A DNA stretch of 64,000 bases. Source: Polyangia bacterium. GTDB lineage: Bacteria > Myxococcota_A > Polyangia > Polyangiales > Polyangiaceae. This document shows, piece by piece, positions 36,169 to 44,798 of the stretch. A model generated the notes under the pieces. That model ran no database searches and was not told where the DNA came from. It saw only the letters and a program-made list of their open reading frames with translations. Location of the stretch: NCBI GenBank assembly GCA_030426145.1, contig JAUHZF010000003.1:1-64000 (forward strand), given 5' to 3'. Position 1 is the first letter of the stretch. Every line of letters begins with the position of its first letter. Both the position numbers and the translations under genes were made by a program.

Positions 36169-36182
36169 ATCGAAGGCCGAGC

Positions 36183-36929
36183 ATGGCGAAGAACCGCAAG
36201 AAGACTCCGCAGAACGACGAAGCCGCGTTTCTTGCGGCCTACGACCCCAAGGCCTTCGACCCGATCGCGGTCACGGTCGATGTGGCCCTCGTGGCCGCCG
36301 AAGGTGACGCGTTGCAGTGTCTGCTCATCGAGCGCGAGCAACACCCCGCAAAGGGGCGCTGGGCGCTGCCAGGTGGCTTCGTGGCGAGCGACGCTTCACT
36401 CGAGTCGACCGCGAGACGCGTCTTGAAGGAGAAGGCTGGCGTCGAGGGCGTCTACCTCGAGCAGCTCTACACCTTCGGCGCGCCCAAGCGCGACCCGCGC
36501 ATGCGCATCATCACGGTGGCCTACTACGCGCTCGTGGATGCGGCGCGCCTCGCCGCGTCGGGCCGCACCCGGGTCGCGCGCCTGGTGGTGCCCTGGGAAG
36601 GAGAGACCGGCGGCGCGGTGTCGGCCGAGGTAGATGGCGACGAGGTGCCCATGGCCTTCGACCACGACCTGATCCTCGGGATGGTCGTCCAGCGCATGCG
36701 CGGCAAGCTCGACTACAGCCCCATCGGCTTTCAGCTCTTGCCCGAGGCCTTCACCCTCCGCCAGCTGCAACAGGTTCACGAGGCGGTGCTCGCGCGCCAC
36801 GTGAACAAGGACTCCTTCCGTCGCCGCATGCTCGCCTCGGGGCAGCTCGAAGCGACGGGCGAGCGCCAAGAAGACGTCGGCCACCGCCCGGCCGAGCTCT
36901 ATCGGTTCATTCGACGGTCCGCCGTGTAG
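36183..36929 (+). CDS. NrtR-like Nudix-related transcriptional regulator
   Basis: A 248-residue protein with an N-terminal Nudix fold (residues about 27-160) and a C-terminal winged helix (FTLRQLQQVHEAVLARHVNK, then DSFRRRMLASGQL), the layout of NrtR regulators of NAD metabolism, which bind ADP-ribose. The Nudix box at 65-87 (GFVASDASLESTARRVLKEK) has lost three acidic catalytic positions: Ala71, Val80 and Lys84 where Glu is canonical. Hydrolysis is therefore unlikely, as in typical NrtR. ATG 36183 has GAAGG six bases upstream. It heads an operon with the SPFH and NAD-kinase-like genes. Confidence 0.88.
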   Translation: MAKNRKKTPQNDEAAFLAAYDPKAFDPIAVTVDVALVAAEGDALQCLLIEREQHPAKGRWALPGGFVASDASLESTARRVLKEKAGVEGVYLEQLYTFGAPKRDPRMRIITVAYYALVDAARLAASGRTRVARLVVPWEGETGGAVSAEVDGDEVPMAFDHDLILGMVVQRMRGKLDYSPIGFQLLPEAFTLRQLQQVHEAVLARHVNKDSFRRRMLASGQLEATGERQEDVGHRPAELYRFIRRSAV

Positions 36930-36958
36930 GCGACCCACAACCTCAGGAGAATAGACCC

Positions 36959-37981
36959 ATGGCCGTGATCCACGATTACGTCCTCTGCCGACACGTGCGC
37001 GCAGAGAGCACCAACCACTTGCTCGCCTACAAGAACGGCCGTCTCAAGCGGAGCGGCCGCGGCATCGCCTTCTGGTTCATGCCGCTCGCCACCAGCCTCG
37101 CCGAGGTGCCGGTCGACGACCGCGAGCTCAGCTTCATCTTCCACGTGCGCTCGGCCGACTTTCAGGACGTCACGGTCCAAGGTCTCATCGTCTACCGGGT
37201 GTCATCGCCCGAGACGCTGAGCGAGCGTGTCGATTTCAGCCTCGATCCGCGCAAGGGCCAGTACCTCAAGCAGCCGTTGCAGCAGCTCGGCGTGATGCTC
37301 ACCGAGCTCGCTCAGCAGCTTGCGCAACAGTACGTCTCGCGCTTTCCCGTGCGGGGCCTCATGGAGCGCGGTCTCGGCGACCTGCGTCAGCAAATGGACG
37401 ACGGCCTGTCTGGTGACGACTCGCTCACCGCGATGGGCCTCTCGCTCGTGAGCTTGCGGATCTCCTCCATCAAGCCGGCCGCCGACCTCGAGAAGGCCCT
37501 CGAGATGCCGACCCGTGAGGCCATTCAGCAGCAGGCCGACGAGGCGCGCTTTCAGCGGCGTGCGCTCGCGGTCGAGAAGGAGCGGGCCATCCGCGAGAAC
37601 GAGCTGCAGAACGAGATCGAGCTCGCGCGTCGCGAGGAGACCCTCATCGAGCAGCGAGGCCAGAACGAGCGCCGGCGCATGACCGAGGACGCAGAGGCCC
37701 AGCGGATCGCCACCGAGGCCGGAGCGGCCCGTACGCGCCTCGAGGCCGATGCGCAGGCGGCCGCGATCGAGACGGTCGAGTCGGCGCAGGTGACCCAAGA
37801 GCGGGCCCGTATCGACATCTACCGCGACCTGCCGGCGTCGGTCATGGCGGGGCTGGCCGCGCGGGAGTTGGCCGGCAAGCTCCACACCATCGAGCACCTC
37901 AACATCTCGCCCGAGCTCTTGGGCCCGTCGCTGTTGCGGCTGGTTCAGGCGGGAACCGACAAGCTCGAGGACGCGAGCTGA
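36959..37981 (+). CDS. SPFH/band-7 domain protein
   Basis: A 340-residue SPFH (stomatin/prohibitin/flotillin) protein. The SPFH beta-rich domain spans about 25-190 ([60 protein letters not shown]). It is followed by a long coiled coil ([20 protein letters not shown] onwards) and a C-terminal helical segment. No clear N-terminal membrane helix is seen, so association with membrane may be peripheral. Such proteins assemble into rings on membranes. The start at ATG 36959 follows AGGAGA; the stop is one base before the NAD-kinase-like start, so the two are tightly coupled. Confidence 0.88.
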   Translation: MAVIHDYVLCRHVRAESTNHLLAYKNGRLKRSGRGIAFWFMPLATSLAEVPVDDRELSFIFHVRSADFQDVTVQGLIVYRVSSPETLSERVDFSLDPRKGQYLKQPLQQLGVMLTELAQQLAQQYVSRFPVRGLMERGLGDLRQQMDDGLSGDDSLTAMGLSLVSLRISSIKPAADLEKALEMPTREAIQQQADEARFQRRALAVEKERAIRENELQNEIELARREETLIEQRGQNERRRMTEDAEAQRIATEAGAARTRLEADAQAAAIETVESAQVTQERARIDIYRDLPASVMAGLAARELAGKLHTIEHLNISPELLGPSLLRLVQAGTDKLEDAS

Positions 37982-37982
37982 C

Positions 37983-38897
37983 ATGGCCACGCCGCGGGTG
38001 GTGGTCGTATGGCGGCGGTCGGAATATCAGCGCCTGCTGGAGGAGCACGCGACCCACGGGCAAGCGAGCTTCTTTCTCGAGACGCGGGGCCAGCACATCG
38101 ACGTGGTGAAAGCGCGTCACGATGGTCTCGAAGGGGATCTCACGACGGTGGAGAACGCCATCCCCACCGCGTGGCGGCGAGCCCGGGTCGAGCGTTCGGA
38201 CCTGCATCTCTTTCTGTTCGAACCGGACGACGTCGTGGTGGTGGTGGGCCAGGACGGCCTCGTCGCCAACGTGGCCAAGTACCTCGACGGACAGCCGGTG
38301 GTGGGGGTGAACCCGGAGCCGGAGCGCTTCGACGGGGTCTTGGTTCGACACCGCGCGGCCCAGGCCGAAATGGCGCTCGCCGCGGTGGCGGGCCCTCGTC
38401 GCGCCCGGGGTCGGGACCCACGGTTCCAGTCGCGGGTGATGGTGGAGGCGCGGCTCGACGACGGACAGCGTCTCTTGGCCCTCAACGAGATCTTCGTCGG
38501 GCACATGAGGCATCAGTCCGCGCGCTACGAGGTACGGCACGGTGAGCGCCACGAGCGGCACAGCTCATCGGGGCTCATCGTCTCGACGGGCACGGGCGCC
38601 ACGGGATGGGCCCGGTCCATTCACCAGTGTCACCAGAGCGAGCTCTGCCTACCCGCCCCCGAGGAGGACCGCCTCGTCTTCTTCGTGCGCGAGGCCTTTC
38701 CGAGCGTCAGCACCGGCACGTCGGTCACGGAAGGTGAGCTGCGCGGCGAGCGCTTGGAGGTGACCTCCCGCATGGAGAGCGGGGGCGTGGTCTTCGGTGA
38801 TGGCATCGAGGACGACAGCCTCGCGCTGGGCTGGGGCGGTCGGGTGACCCTGGGGGTCGCCGCCGCGCGCCTCAACCTCGTCGACGTGGCCGCCTGA
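37983..38897 (+). CDS. ATP-NAD kinase-like protein
   Basis: A 304-residue protein with the fold pattern of NAD kinases, which phosphorylate NAD(H) to NADP(H). Supporting segments are [20 protein letters not shown] (GQDG at 89-92, where GGDG is usual), [36 protein letters not shown] (the NE motif) and [18 protein letters not shown] (the STGTGATGW nucleotide-binding motif). The Gly-to-Gln change in the diacylglycerol-kinase-type GGDG motif is unusual; activity is likely but not certain. It ends the NrtR-SPFH-NADK operon and converges with the metalloprotease gene 8 bases away. Confidence 0.85.
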   Translation: MATPRVVVVWRRSEYQRLLEEHATHGQASFFLETRGQHIDVVKARHDGLEGDLTTVENAIPTAWRRARVERSDLHLFLFEPDDVVVVVGQDGLVANVAKYLDGQPVVGVNPEPERFDGVLVRHRAAQAEMALAAVAGPRRARGRDPRFQSRVMVEARLDDGQRLLALNEIFVGHMRHQSARYEVRHGERHERHSSSGLIVSTGTGATGWARSIHQCHQSELCLPAPEEDRLVFFVREAFPSVSTGTSVTEGELRGERLEVTSRMESGGVVFGDGIEDDSLALGWGGRVTLGVAAARLNLVDVAA

Positions 38898-38904
38898 GGC
38901 TTCC

Positions 38905-40362
38905 TCAAGGAAAGGCGGGCAGGGTACCGGCCGGCGCAAAGCCCGAGATGGGTCGCAGCACGTTGCAGGCCTTGTCGGTTGGGATCGCGCCTCCCGCGGT
39001 GAGGTTGGGTCCGAGGCTGAAGGCGTCGGCGGCCGCGTAGTTGGCGTTGTAGTAGGGGAAGTCGTCGATCGACCCCACGGTGAGCTGGCTCAAGGGCGCG
39101 GGCCCGGCGTTGAGGTAGGGCGTCATCAACTCGTTCGTCGCGACGCTCTCGCGCCAGTGGCCGTCGCCCGAGCCAGGGATGGCGCTGTTCTCGACCGGGA
39201 CCTTGGACCCACTGGTGAAGATCTGACCGCCGATGGCGTTGAAGGCGGCCAGGGTGTGGGCACCGCTGTGGTGCGTATCGGCGCCAGGCGAGCTCGGGAC
39301 CGACGGGTTCTGCAGGAAGCCCTCCAGACCCCACAGGGTGCCCACCCCGAGGACGTGACCCATCTCGTGGAGGATGACGGCCTCGAAGCTACCAGCGTCT
39401 TCGAGGTTGGCGACGTCGGCGCTGTCGAAGCGCATGAGGCCCGCCACTGGCGCACGGTCGCTCGTGCGGACGAGGCAGGGGCCGGCCGAGCCGAGGATGG
39501 ATCCCGGGCCGTCGATGGGTTTGATCTCGGCGAAGATGACCACGCCGTTGGTGGTGATGGTGCTCGAGCTCACGCCGGAGCCGACGCCGCAGCCCTGGGC
39601 GAGGTCGGCAAGGGAGGTGGTGAGTGGCGTGAGGGAGTTCACGATGACCGCCTCCCAGCGACGACGGGCTCGCTCGAACACCGCGAGCTGGCTCGGGGTC
39701 ATGGTTCCGATGGGCTCGATGCGCACCTCGAAGTCGGAGCCACCATCGGCGGTGTAGGTGAGCGTGGCGACCCCTGGCGCACCGGGCACGTCGACCTCGA
39801 GGGTGCTGGGGCCACTCAGCTTGGGCAGGGTCCACCCGCTGAGGTGCACCTCGCCTTGGGCGTCGGTGACGACGGTGGTGGCGGTCAGCGGGCCGCCGCC
39901 GACCCTGAACGTGCCCTCGTCCTCGTCGAGGGTGATCATGACGGCGGCGTTGGGCATGGGGTTGCCGTCGCCGTCTTCGAGTCGGAAGGCTGGCGGGGCA
40001 TACACGTCTGCACCGGGGAGCGCGGCCAACGCCGTGGAGGTGAGGCTCACCAGACGCGTGAAGCCCGTGGGCCCGCCCGTGCCGGTCGAGCCGCCTTGGC
40101 CGGGGTCCGCACCGGGCTGGAAGGGACTCGGGGAGGTGGCGGCGCCCTCGACGCCGTCCATGGGGGAGCCTTCGGCCCCGCCCGCCGACGCGCTGGTCCC
40201 GCCCGCACCATCGGCGCCGCCCGCTGCGTCGTCTTGGGCGATGAGACGCGGATCCGGCACGCCTTGTTCGACGCCGGCCCCTTGAGAGGGGTCGAGGAAG
40301 CAGCCGGTAGCGGCGGTCAGGGCCAAGGGGACGAGGGCGGTGAGGGGGATGCGGTGGTTCAT
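38905..40362 (-). CDS. Leishmanolysin-like (M8) metalloprotease lipoprotein
   Basis: A 485-residue secreted or surface protease. The lipoprotein signal (ALVPLALTAATGC) precedes a long Gly/Ala/Ser linker and an Ig-like domain (NAAVMITLDEDEGTFRVGGG; about 110-195), then the catalytic domain. The zinc motif HEMGHVLGVGTLW is at 332-344 with Glu333; a later His in GDGHWRESVATNELMTPYLN and the Met of ELMTP fit the third ligand and Met-turn of leishmanolysin-type metzincins. The start at 40362 was chosen for its signal peptide; the frame is open further but without one. It is divergent from the class IV aminotransferase. Confidence 0.87.
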   Translation of the reverse strand: MNHRIPLTALVPLALTAATGCFLDPSQGAGVEQGVPDPRLIAQDDAAGGADGAGGTSASAGGAEGSPMDGVEGAATSPSPFQPGADPGQGGSTGTGGPTGFTRLVSLTSTALAALPGADVYAPPAFRLEDGDGNPMPNAAVMITLDEDEGTFRVGGGPLTATTVVTDAQGEVHLSGWTLPKLSGPSTLEVDVPGAPGVATLTYTADGGSDFEVRIEPIGTMTPSQLAVFERARRRWEAVIVNSLTPLTTSLADLAQGCGVGSGVSSSTITTNGVVIFAEIKPIDGPGSILGSAGPCLVRTSDRAPVAGLMRFDSADVANLEDAGSFEAVILHEMGHVLGVGTLWGLEGFLQNPSVPSSPGADTHHSGAHTLAAFNAIGGQIFTSGSKVPVENSAIPGSGDGHWRESVATNELMTPYLNAGPAPLSQLTVGSIDDFPYYNANYAAADAFSLGPNLTAGGAIPTDKACNVLRPISGFAPAGTLPAFP

Positions 40363-40464
40363 GAATGCCTCGTCGGCGGTGTTCGTTCTCCGCGCGACGA
40401 GGAGATCAACGGCCGGTGGAGCCCGAACTTGAGTCTCGGTTGGTGACGCCCCCTGCGAGCAGCT

Positions 40465-41355
40465 ATGAGCAGACCCATGAGGCTCGCCTACATCGACGGT
40501 CAGCGATTCCAGCCCGAGGAAGCACGCGTGAGTGTCTACGACCGCGGCTTCCTCTACGGCGACAGCGTGTTCGAGACCCTGCGAACCTACGGGGGAAAGC
40601 TCTACGCGCTCGACGAGCACATGCAGCGCCTCGAGGAGTCGGCAGGGAAGATCCTCATGGAGCTGCCGATGTCGCGCGAGGCTTTGGCCGCGGAGACGGC
40701 CGAGGCCGTGGCCGCGGCGGGCAACGACGAGAGCTACACCCGGGTGATGTTGTCCCGCGGTACGGGGCCCGTGGGTCTCGACCCTTCGCGGGCAGAGAAA
40801 CCGACCCGGGTGATCTTGGTGGAGCCGCTGACCATGCCGCCCGAGCGCGTCTACCTCGAAGGCCTGGCTGCGATGTGCGTGCAGACGGTGCGGGCGTCGG
40901 ACGGCGCCGACAACGCCAAGCTCGGCAACTATCTGGCGTCGCTGCTCGCGCTGAAGAAGGCGAAGGACCAGGGCGCGGATGAGGCCTTGGTCGTGGATGG
41001 CGATGGCCGGGTGGTCGAGGGCACCACGTTCAACGTCTTCGCAGTTCGCGATGGGCGCCTGCTCACGCCGCCCGACGATGCTGGGATCCTGCTCGGGATC
41101 ACGCGTCGCGAAGTGATCGCGACCGCCGAGGCAGAAGGGATCGAGGTCGACTACGTGGCTTTGCCGCCCGAGGAGCTGCGCGCATGTGACGAGGTCTTCG
41201 TCACCTCCAGCATTCGCGAGATCGTGCCCCTGCGAAGCATCGATGGGGCTGCGGTAGCCGGAGCGTCTCGGCCCAAACCCTTCGCCACGACCCATCGCAT
41301 TCACCGCGCCTTCCGGTCGCGGGTGGGGGCGAAGGGAATGCCCTATCGGGACTGA
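40465..41355 (+). CDS. PLP-dependent aminotransferase, class IV
   Basis: A 296-residue fold-type IV PLP enzyme, the family of branched-chain and D-amino acid aminotransferases and aminodeoxychorismate lyase (PabC). The start has DRGFLYGDSVFETLRTYGGK. The Schiff-base lysine is Lys152 in DNAKLGNYLASLLALKKAK, and the phosphate-binding part is VVEGTTFNVFAVRDG and TSSIREIVPL. Substrate cannot be fixed from the sequence. ATG 40465 was taken; MRLAYIDG a few codons later is an alternative. No pathway partner is adjacent. Confidence 0.88.
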   Translation: MSRPMRLAYIDGQRFQPEEARVSVYDRGFLYGDSVFETLRTYGGKLYALDEHMQRLEESAGKILMELPMSREALAAETAEAVAAAGNDESYTRVMLSRGTGPVGLDPSRAEKPTRVILVEPLTMPPERVYLEGLAAMCVQTVRASDGADNAKLGNYLASLLALKKAKDQGADEALVVDGDGRVVEGTTFNVFAVRDGRLLTPPDDAGILLGITRREVIATAEAEGIEVDYVALPPEELRACDEVFVTSSIREIVPLRSIDGAAVAGASRPKPFATTHRIHRAFRSRVGAKGMPYRD

Positions 41356-41583
41356 CGCCGTCAGGTGTTCAGGTGGTCTCACGTCGGCCGCTGTCCGACC
41401 TCGTACGCGCGGCCCAGGGCGGTAGGACGGTGCCGAGCCGCGGGTTGTTCAAAACGACCCAGATCGGCGTTTTAATTCTGCCCCGGTGCAGACGAGCGGT
41501 CCGGTCGTGCGTAGGCAAGGGGGACCGACTTTTTTCCTTATCGAGGAAGAACCCATCTGCCTTTGAAGACCTTGGAGCCAACC

Positions 41584-42405
41584 ATGACCAACTTCCGTCG
41601 CATCGCCTCCGTCCTCGCCGTTGCCACCCTCTCTGCCGTCAGCCTCCCGGGCTGCATCATCGGCGACTGCGAAGATGGCCAGGACAACTGCATCTCGCTC
41701 GAGACGGGTACCACCTACACCAACTCCGACAGCACGAGCATTGCTTGGGCCGCGGGTCAGGGACTGGTCATCGACGGATTCAACGGCAAGATCGAGATCG
41801 AGGACGGCGCGCCGACCGACCAGATCGTGGTCGAGTACAAGAAGAGCGTGGTGGCTGAGACGTCCGATGAGGGCGAGGCCCAGGCCGAGGCGCGGTTCGA
41901 CGGTGACATTCAGGTCAACGTCACCAACGACGGCACCGCGCGCGTCGAGACCGCGCGCGACAGCGCGAATGGAAACCCGACGGTGGATCTCGTCGTCCGG
42001 CTTCCCGCCAACTTCGACGGCGCCATCTCGATCGAGCAGGGTAACGGCACCGTCGACCTCGACCTCCGCTCCTTCACTCCCTCGGCCGTCACCGTGCGCC
42101 ACGACGGCGCGGGCGACGTCGACATCACCGGCGCCAACGGCACCCTCGACATCCAGGGCGGCTTCGATGTGAACGTGCAGATGGCGACCTGGCCTACCGC
42201 CAACAGCCAGATCCTCAGCGACGGTCAGCTCGGCGACGTCACCGTCACGCTCCCGTCCGATGCCAGCGGCACGATCAGCGTCACCGGCGAGACGGTCAAC
42301 CTGCCCGCCGGCCTCACCGACGACGGCGCCGGGAACATCACGGTTGGCGACGGCATGGGCGCCGCCCTCACCGTGACCGGCCCCAAGGTCGTCACCTTGA
42401 ACTAG
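41584..42405 (+). CDS. DUF4097-like beta-helical lipoprotein
   Basis: A 273-residue lipoprotein. The signal peptide (VLAVATLSAVSLPGC) carries lipobox LPGC. The body is beta-repetitive with alternating short strands (GLVIDGFNGKIEIEDGAPTD; DVDITGANGTLDIQGGF), typical of DUF4097/putative-adhesin right-handed beta-solenoids. Function is unknown. ATG 41584 follows GGAG; an upstream in-frame ATG at 41563 is weaker. The 228-base gap before it (41356-41583) holds AT-rich stretches (TTTTAATTCTG near 41470) that could be a promoter but no strong match. Confidence 0.82.
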   Translation: MTNFRRIASVLAVATLSAVSLPGCIIGDCEDGQDNCISLETGTTYTNSDSTSIAWAAGQGLVIDGFNGKIEIEDGAPTDQIVVEYKKSVVAETSDEGEAQAEARFDGDIQVNVTNDGTARVETARDSANGNPTVDLVVRLPANFDGAISIEQGNGTVDLDLRSFTPSAVTVRHDGAGDVDITGANGTLDIQGGFDVNVQMATWPTANSQILSDGQLGDVTVTLPSDASGTISVTGETVNLPAGLTDDGAGNITVGDGMGAALTVTGPKVVTLN

Positions 42406-42422
42406 AAGCGAGCCGCACATCA

Positions 42423-42458
42423 TCGAGGCGCGTCCGGGGAGACCGGGACGCGCCTCGA
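42423..42458 (+). terminator. 13-bp terminator-like hairpin
   Basis: Bases 42423-42435 pair perfectly with 42446-42458 around a ten-base loop, 17 bases after the DUF4097-like stop. A very stable GC-rich stem, followed by only a few T residues (CATTTGG). Confidence 0.6.
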
Positions 42459-42506
42459 CGCATTTGGGGCCCCCAAGAACCAATGCCGGTCGGATAGGGA
42501 GAGGTG

Positions 42507-42625
42507 GAGCGTTCTCGAGCTCGATCCCGTGAGCGTTCTCGTCGGCGACCTCGTGAGCGTTTTCGAGGTTCGAGGTCGAGGTCGAGAGCGAGGTTCGAGG
42601 CCGAGAGCGAAAGCGAAAGCGAGGC
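42507..42625. repeat. 24-bp direct repeats and GAGGTCGAG-type low-complexity tract
   Basis: GAGCGTTYTCG occurs at 42507, 42531 and 42555, spaced exactly 24 bases. It is followed by a second purine-rich array with GAGGTTCGAGG at about 42565 and 42590 and GAGCGAAAGCGAAAGC at the end. No coding frame is supported here. It fills most of the 291-base gap between the convergent genes ending at 42405 and 42697. Confidence 0.8.
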
Positions 42626-42633
42626 CGCGCGCT

Positions 42634-42655
42634 CAAGCACTTGAGTGAGTGCTTG
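42634..42655 (-). terminator. Hairpin downstream of the AraC-type gene
   Basis: CAAGCACT at 42634-42641 is the exact reverse complement of AGTGCTTG at 42648-42655, with a six-base loop. It lies 42 bases beyond the stop of the AraC-type gene on the minus strand and may end its transcript, but a regulator-binding palindrome is equally possible. Confidence 0.4.
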
Positions 42656-42696
42656 TAAGACGCCGGTGGGGCTTCGGATAGTCCCGCCGTGTGGCC

Positions 42697-43749
42697 TCAG
42701 TTCGCCGTGCTTGCCCGTTCCTGGCGCCGCAGGGCACGGTGAAGAGAGCTGGCTTCGGCGTAACCCGCAGCCAATGCGGCTTGGACCGGGCTGCGCCCGG
42801 CCATGAGGAGCGCCTTCGCCCGTCGAAGGCGCCGCGCCGCCACCAGCTGCCTCAAGGTCGTTTCCGCTTCTCCAAGTCGACGCTGGAGGGTGCGGGTGCT
42901 CACGCCCAGCGCACGCGCTAGCGACGCGGCTCGGAGCTCACCGTCGGTGAGACGGGCATCGACGAGCGCGATGAGCCGCTCGACCACATCGTGGGGATGA
43001 CGTGCCGGCGTGCGGGTGTCGACGTAGTCCACGAAGAAGGCGTGCATCGCGGGATCGGCCTGTCGCATCGGGCGCGCGAGGAGCGCAGCATCGAAGCTCA
43101 CCTCGGCCGCGCCCTTGGTGTCGACGACCGAAACCCCCAGCCGGCGCGCCATGGCCTCACGTATGGCCGGCGGTGCGTGAAGTGCAACCGACAGATCCCC
43201 GAGCTCACCTTGCACCATCAGGGGCGTGTGCAGGACCACGTCGGCGAGAAAGAGCTGCGCCGCGATGATGTGGGCCGGGCGCGGCGTGCCGTGGGGCTGG
43301 TACGTGAGTCGAACCCGTTCCGAGGTCGTCGTGTAGGCGTATCGCTCGGCCGGGCTGAGCAAGGCCTGGTGGTCGAAGATGTCGGCGAGGGCCTGGCCGA
43401 GGGTCTCCGCGGTGGCCATCATGAACGAGAGCGCCCCCAGACCCCGTGCCCCCATGGCGAAGGCGATTTCCACGCCGACCAGGGGTTCGGCAAGTCCTTC
43501 ACTCAAGGCTTCGAGGCAGCCGTAGTAGCGCTCCAGCGGGACCTGGGTCTCCGGCTCCAGGCTCTCGATGTCGACGAGGCCGAGCGCGACATCACGGGTG
43601 CGCGCGTAGCCGTCGACGGCGGTCAGCAGAAAGGCAGCGCAAGTCGCCTCCATGGCGAGAGCTTGCGCCGGGGAAGCGCGCGCCTCAATGGCGCGTGGGA
43701 CCACCACCTTGGCGCGCGGGACCACGACGTCGTGTTCGGGCAGCCTCAT
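42697..43749 (-). CDS. AraC-family transcriptional regulator (OruR/ArgR-type)
   Basis: A 350-residue regulator. The N-terminal ~200 residues (LERYYGCLEALSEGLAEPLV; GALSFMMATAETLGQALADI) match the PF12625-type ligand domain of OruR-like regulators; the C-terminal HTH_18 domain has LTDGELRAASLARALGVSTR, RTLQRRLGEAETTLRQLVAA and AAGYAEASSLHRALRR. ATG 43749 was chosen for its position 27 bases from the divergent SDR gene; the longer open frame overlaps that gene. It probably regulates the SDR gene. The ligand is unknown. Confidence 0.88.
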   Translation of the reverse strand: MRLPEHDVVVPRAKVVVPRAIEARASPAQALAMEATCAAFLLTAVDGYARTRDVALGLVDIESLEPETQVPLERYYGCLEALSEGLAEPLVGVEIAFAMGARGLGALSFMMATAETLGQALADIFDHQALLSPAERYAYTTTSERVRLTYQPHGTPRPAHIIAAQLFLADVVLHTPLMVQGELGDLSVALHAPPAIREAMARRLGVSVVDTKGAAEVSFDAALLARPMRQADPAMHAFFVDYVDTRTPARHPHDVVERLIALVDARLTDGELRAASLARALGVSTRTLQRRLGEAETTLRQLVAARRLRRAKALLMAGRSPVQAALAAGYAEASSLHRALRRQERASTAN

Positions 43750-43776
43750 GGTGGACGTGCACCAAGGAGTTGAAAC

Positions 43777-44634
43777 ATGACGACGCGAACCGCTGTGATC
43801 GCTGGCGCCACCGGCTACCTCGGAGGCTACGTGGCCTCCGTCGCCCACGATGAGGGCTACCGCGTGCGCGCCCTCGCCCGCGACGCCTCCCGCGTACCCG
43901 AGGGCCGGTGTGATGAGGTCTTCGTCGGCCAAGCCACCGAGCCCGATAGCCTTGCCGGGCTCTTCGACGGCGCCGAGGTCGCCTTCTCCTCGATCGGCGT
44001 TCGCCACTTTCGCCGGCACCCCAACATCTGGGAGGTCGACATGCAGGCCAACCTGAACCTCGTCGAAGCCGCAGAACGGGCCGGCGTTCGACGCTTCGTC
44101 TTCGTGTCGGTGCTCCACGGTCCCCAACGACGCGACCGACTGCCGGTAGCGGAGGCGCGCGAGCGGGTGGTCGATCGACTCCGCGCGAGCACGATGGAAT
44201 GGGCCGTGCTGCGCCCGACCGGCTTCTTCAACGACCTCGACGCCTACCTCGACATGGCCCGGAAAGGCCGGGTTTGGCTCATCGGCAGCGGCGACGAACG
44301 ACTCAACCCCATTCACGGGTCCGACCTCGCCGTGGCGGCGGTGGCTCAGTTCGATGGTGCGTCACCCATCGAGCTCGATGTGGGCGGGCCAGACGTCTTC
44401 ACCCAGCGCGAAATCGGCGAGCTGGCCTTCTCGGCGCTGGGCGAAACCCCGCGCTTCGGTCGGGTTCCTCCAGGGCTCCTGGAAGGGCTCGCCTCGTTGA
44501 GCGCGCCCTTCAACGCCAACCTGAGTACCTTCCTTCGCATGTTCGCGCTCCTGGGTCGCACCGACGCCGTCGGACCGTGCACCGGCACGCATCACCTGGC
44601 AGACCACTACCGGACCCTCGCAGTGAACCGTTGA
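43777..44634 (+). CDS. NmrA-like/atypical SDR NAD(P)-binding protein
   Basis: A 285-residue Rossmann protein of the atypical short-chain dehydrogenase (NmrA/SDR a5) group. It opens AVIAGATGYLGGYVASVAHD with the GxxGxxG nucleotide motif at about 10-16; RRFVFVSVLHGPQ and WAVLRPTGFFNDLDAYLD are typical later segments. The Tyr-xxx-Lys catalytic pair of classical SDRs is absent, as usual in this group, so it may be a redox sensor or reductase. RBS AAGGAG. Divergent from the AraC-type regulator, which likely controls it. Confidence 0.86.
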   Translation: MTTRTAVIAGATGYLGGYVASVAHDEGYRVRALARDASRVPEGRCDEVFVGQATEPDSLAGLFDGAEVAFSSIGVRHFRRHPNIWEVDMQANLNLVEAAERAGVRRFVFVSVLHGPQRRDRLPVAEARERVVDRLRASTMEWAVLRPTGFFNDLDAYLDMARKGRVWLIGSGDERLNPIHGSDLAVAAVAQFDGASPIELDVGGPDVFTQREIGELAFSALGETPRFGRVPPGLLEGLASLSAPFNANLSTFLRMFALLGRTDAVGPCTGTHHLADHYRTLAVNR

Positions 44635-44696
44635 ATCAATCGAAATGGTTTGATGGGGCGGTCGAAAAAATTCGATGAGGCCCATTTCGCCGAATA

Positions 44697-44715
44697 GGGC
44701 GCTGATTCGGCGCCC
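44697..44715 (+). terminator. Short hairpin after the NmrA-like gene
   Basis: GGGCGC at 44697-44702 pairs with GCGCCC at 44710-44715 over a seven-base loop. It lies in the 164-base gap before the kinase, which is otherwise AT-rich for this genome (GTCGAAAAAATTCGATG) and may carry the kinase promoter. Confidence 0.35.
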
Positions 44716-44798
44716 GAAGCGCGACCGAATCGAGAGGCTCGACACCTGCGCTTGGGTTCGGTCGCGACGTTGATGGGAACGGCGTATGATCGTCAGCT

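Noticed and set aside
36135..36182. Upstream extension of the NrtR-like protein from a TTG at 36135
   Set aside because: The extra 16 codons come from the AT-rich operator-like DNA, and ATG 36183 has its own Shine-Dalgarno.
39157..40446. Plus-strand frame of about 430 codons opposite the metalloprotease
   Set aside because: The minus strand carries a signal peptide, HEMGH and Met-turn motif; the opposite product has none.
44641..44680. Mobile-element end or attachment site in the AT-rich gap before 44799
   Set aside because: Only short imperfect TCGAAA/TTCGA symmetry is present, with no integrase, tRNA or target duplication.
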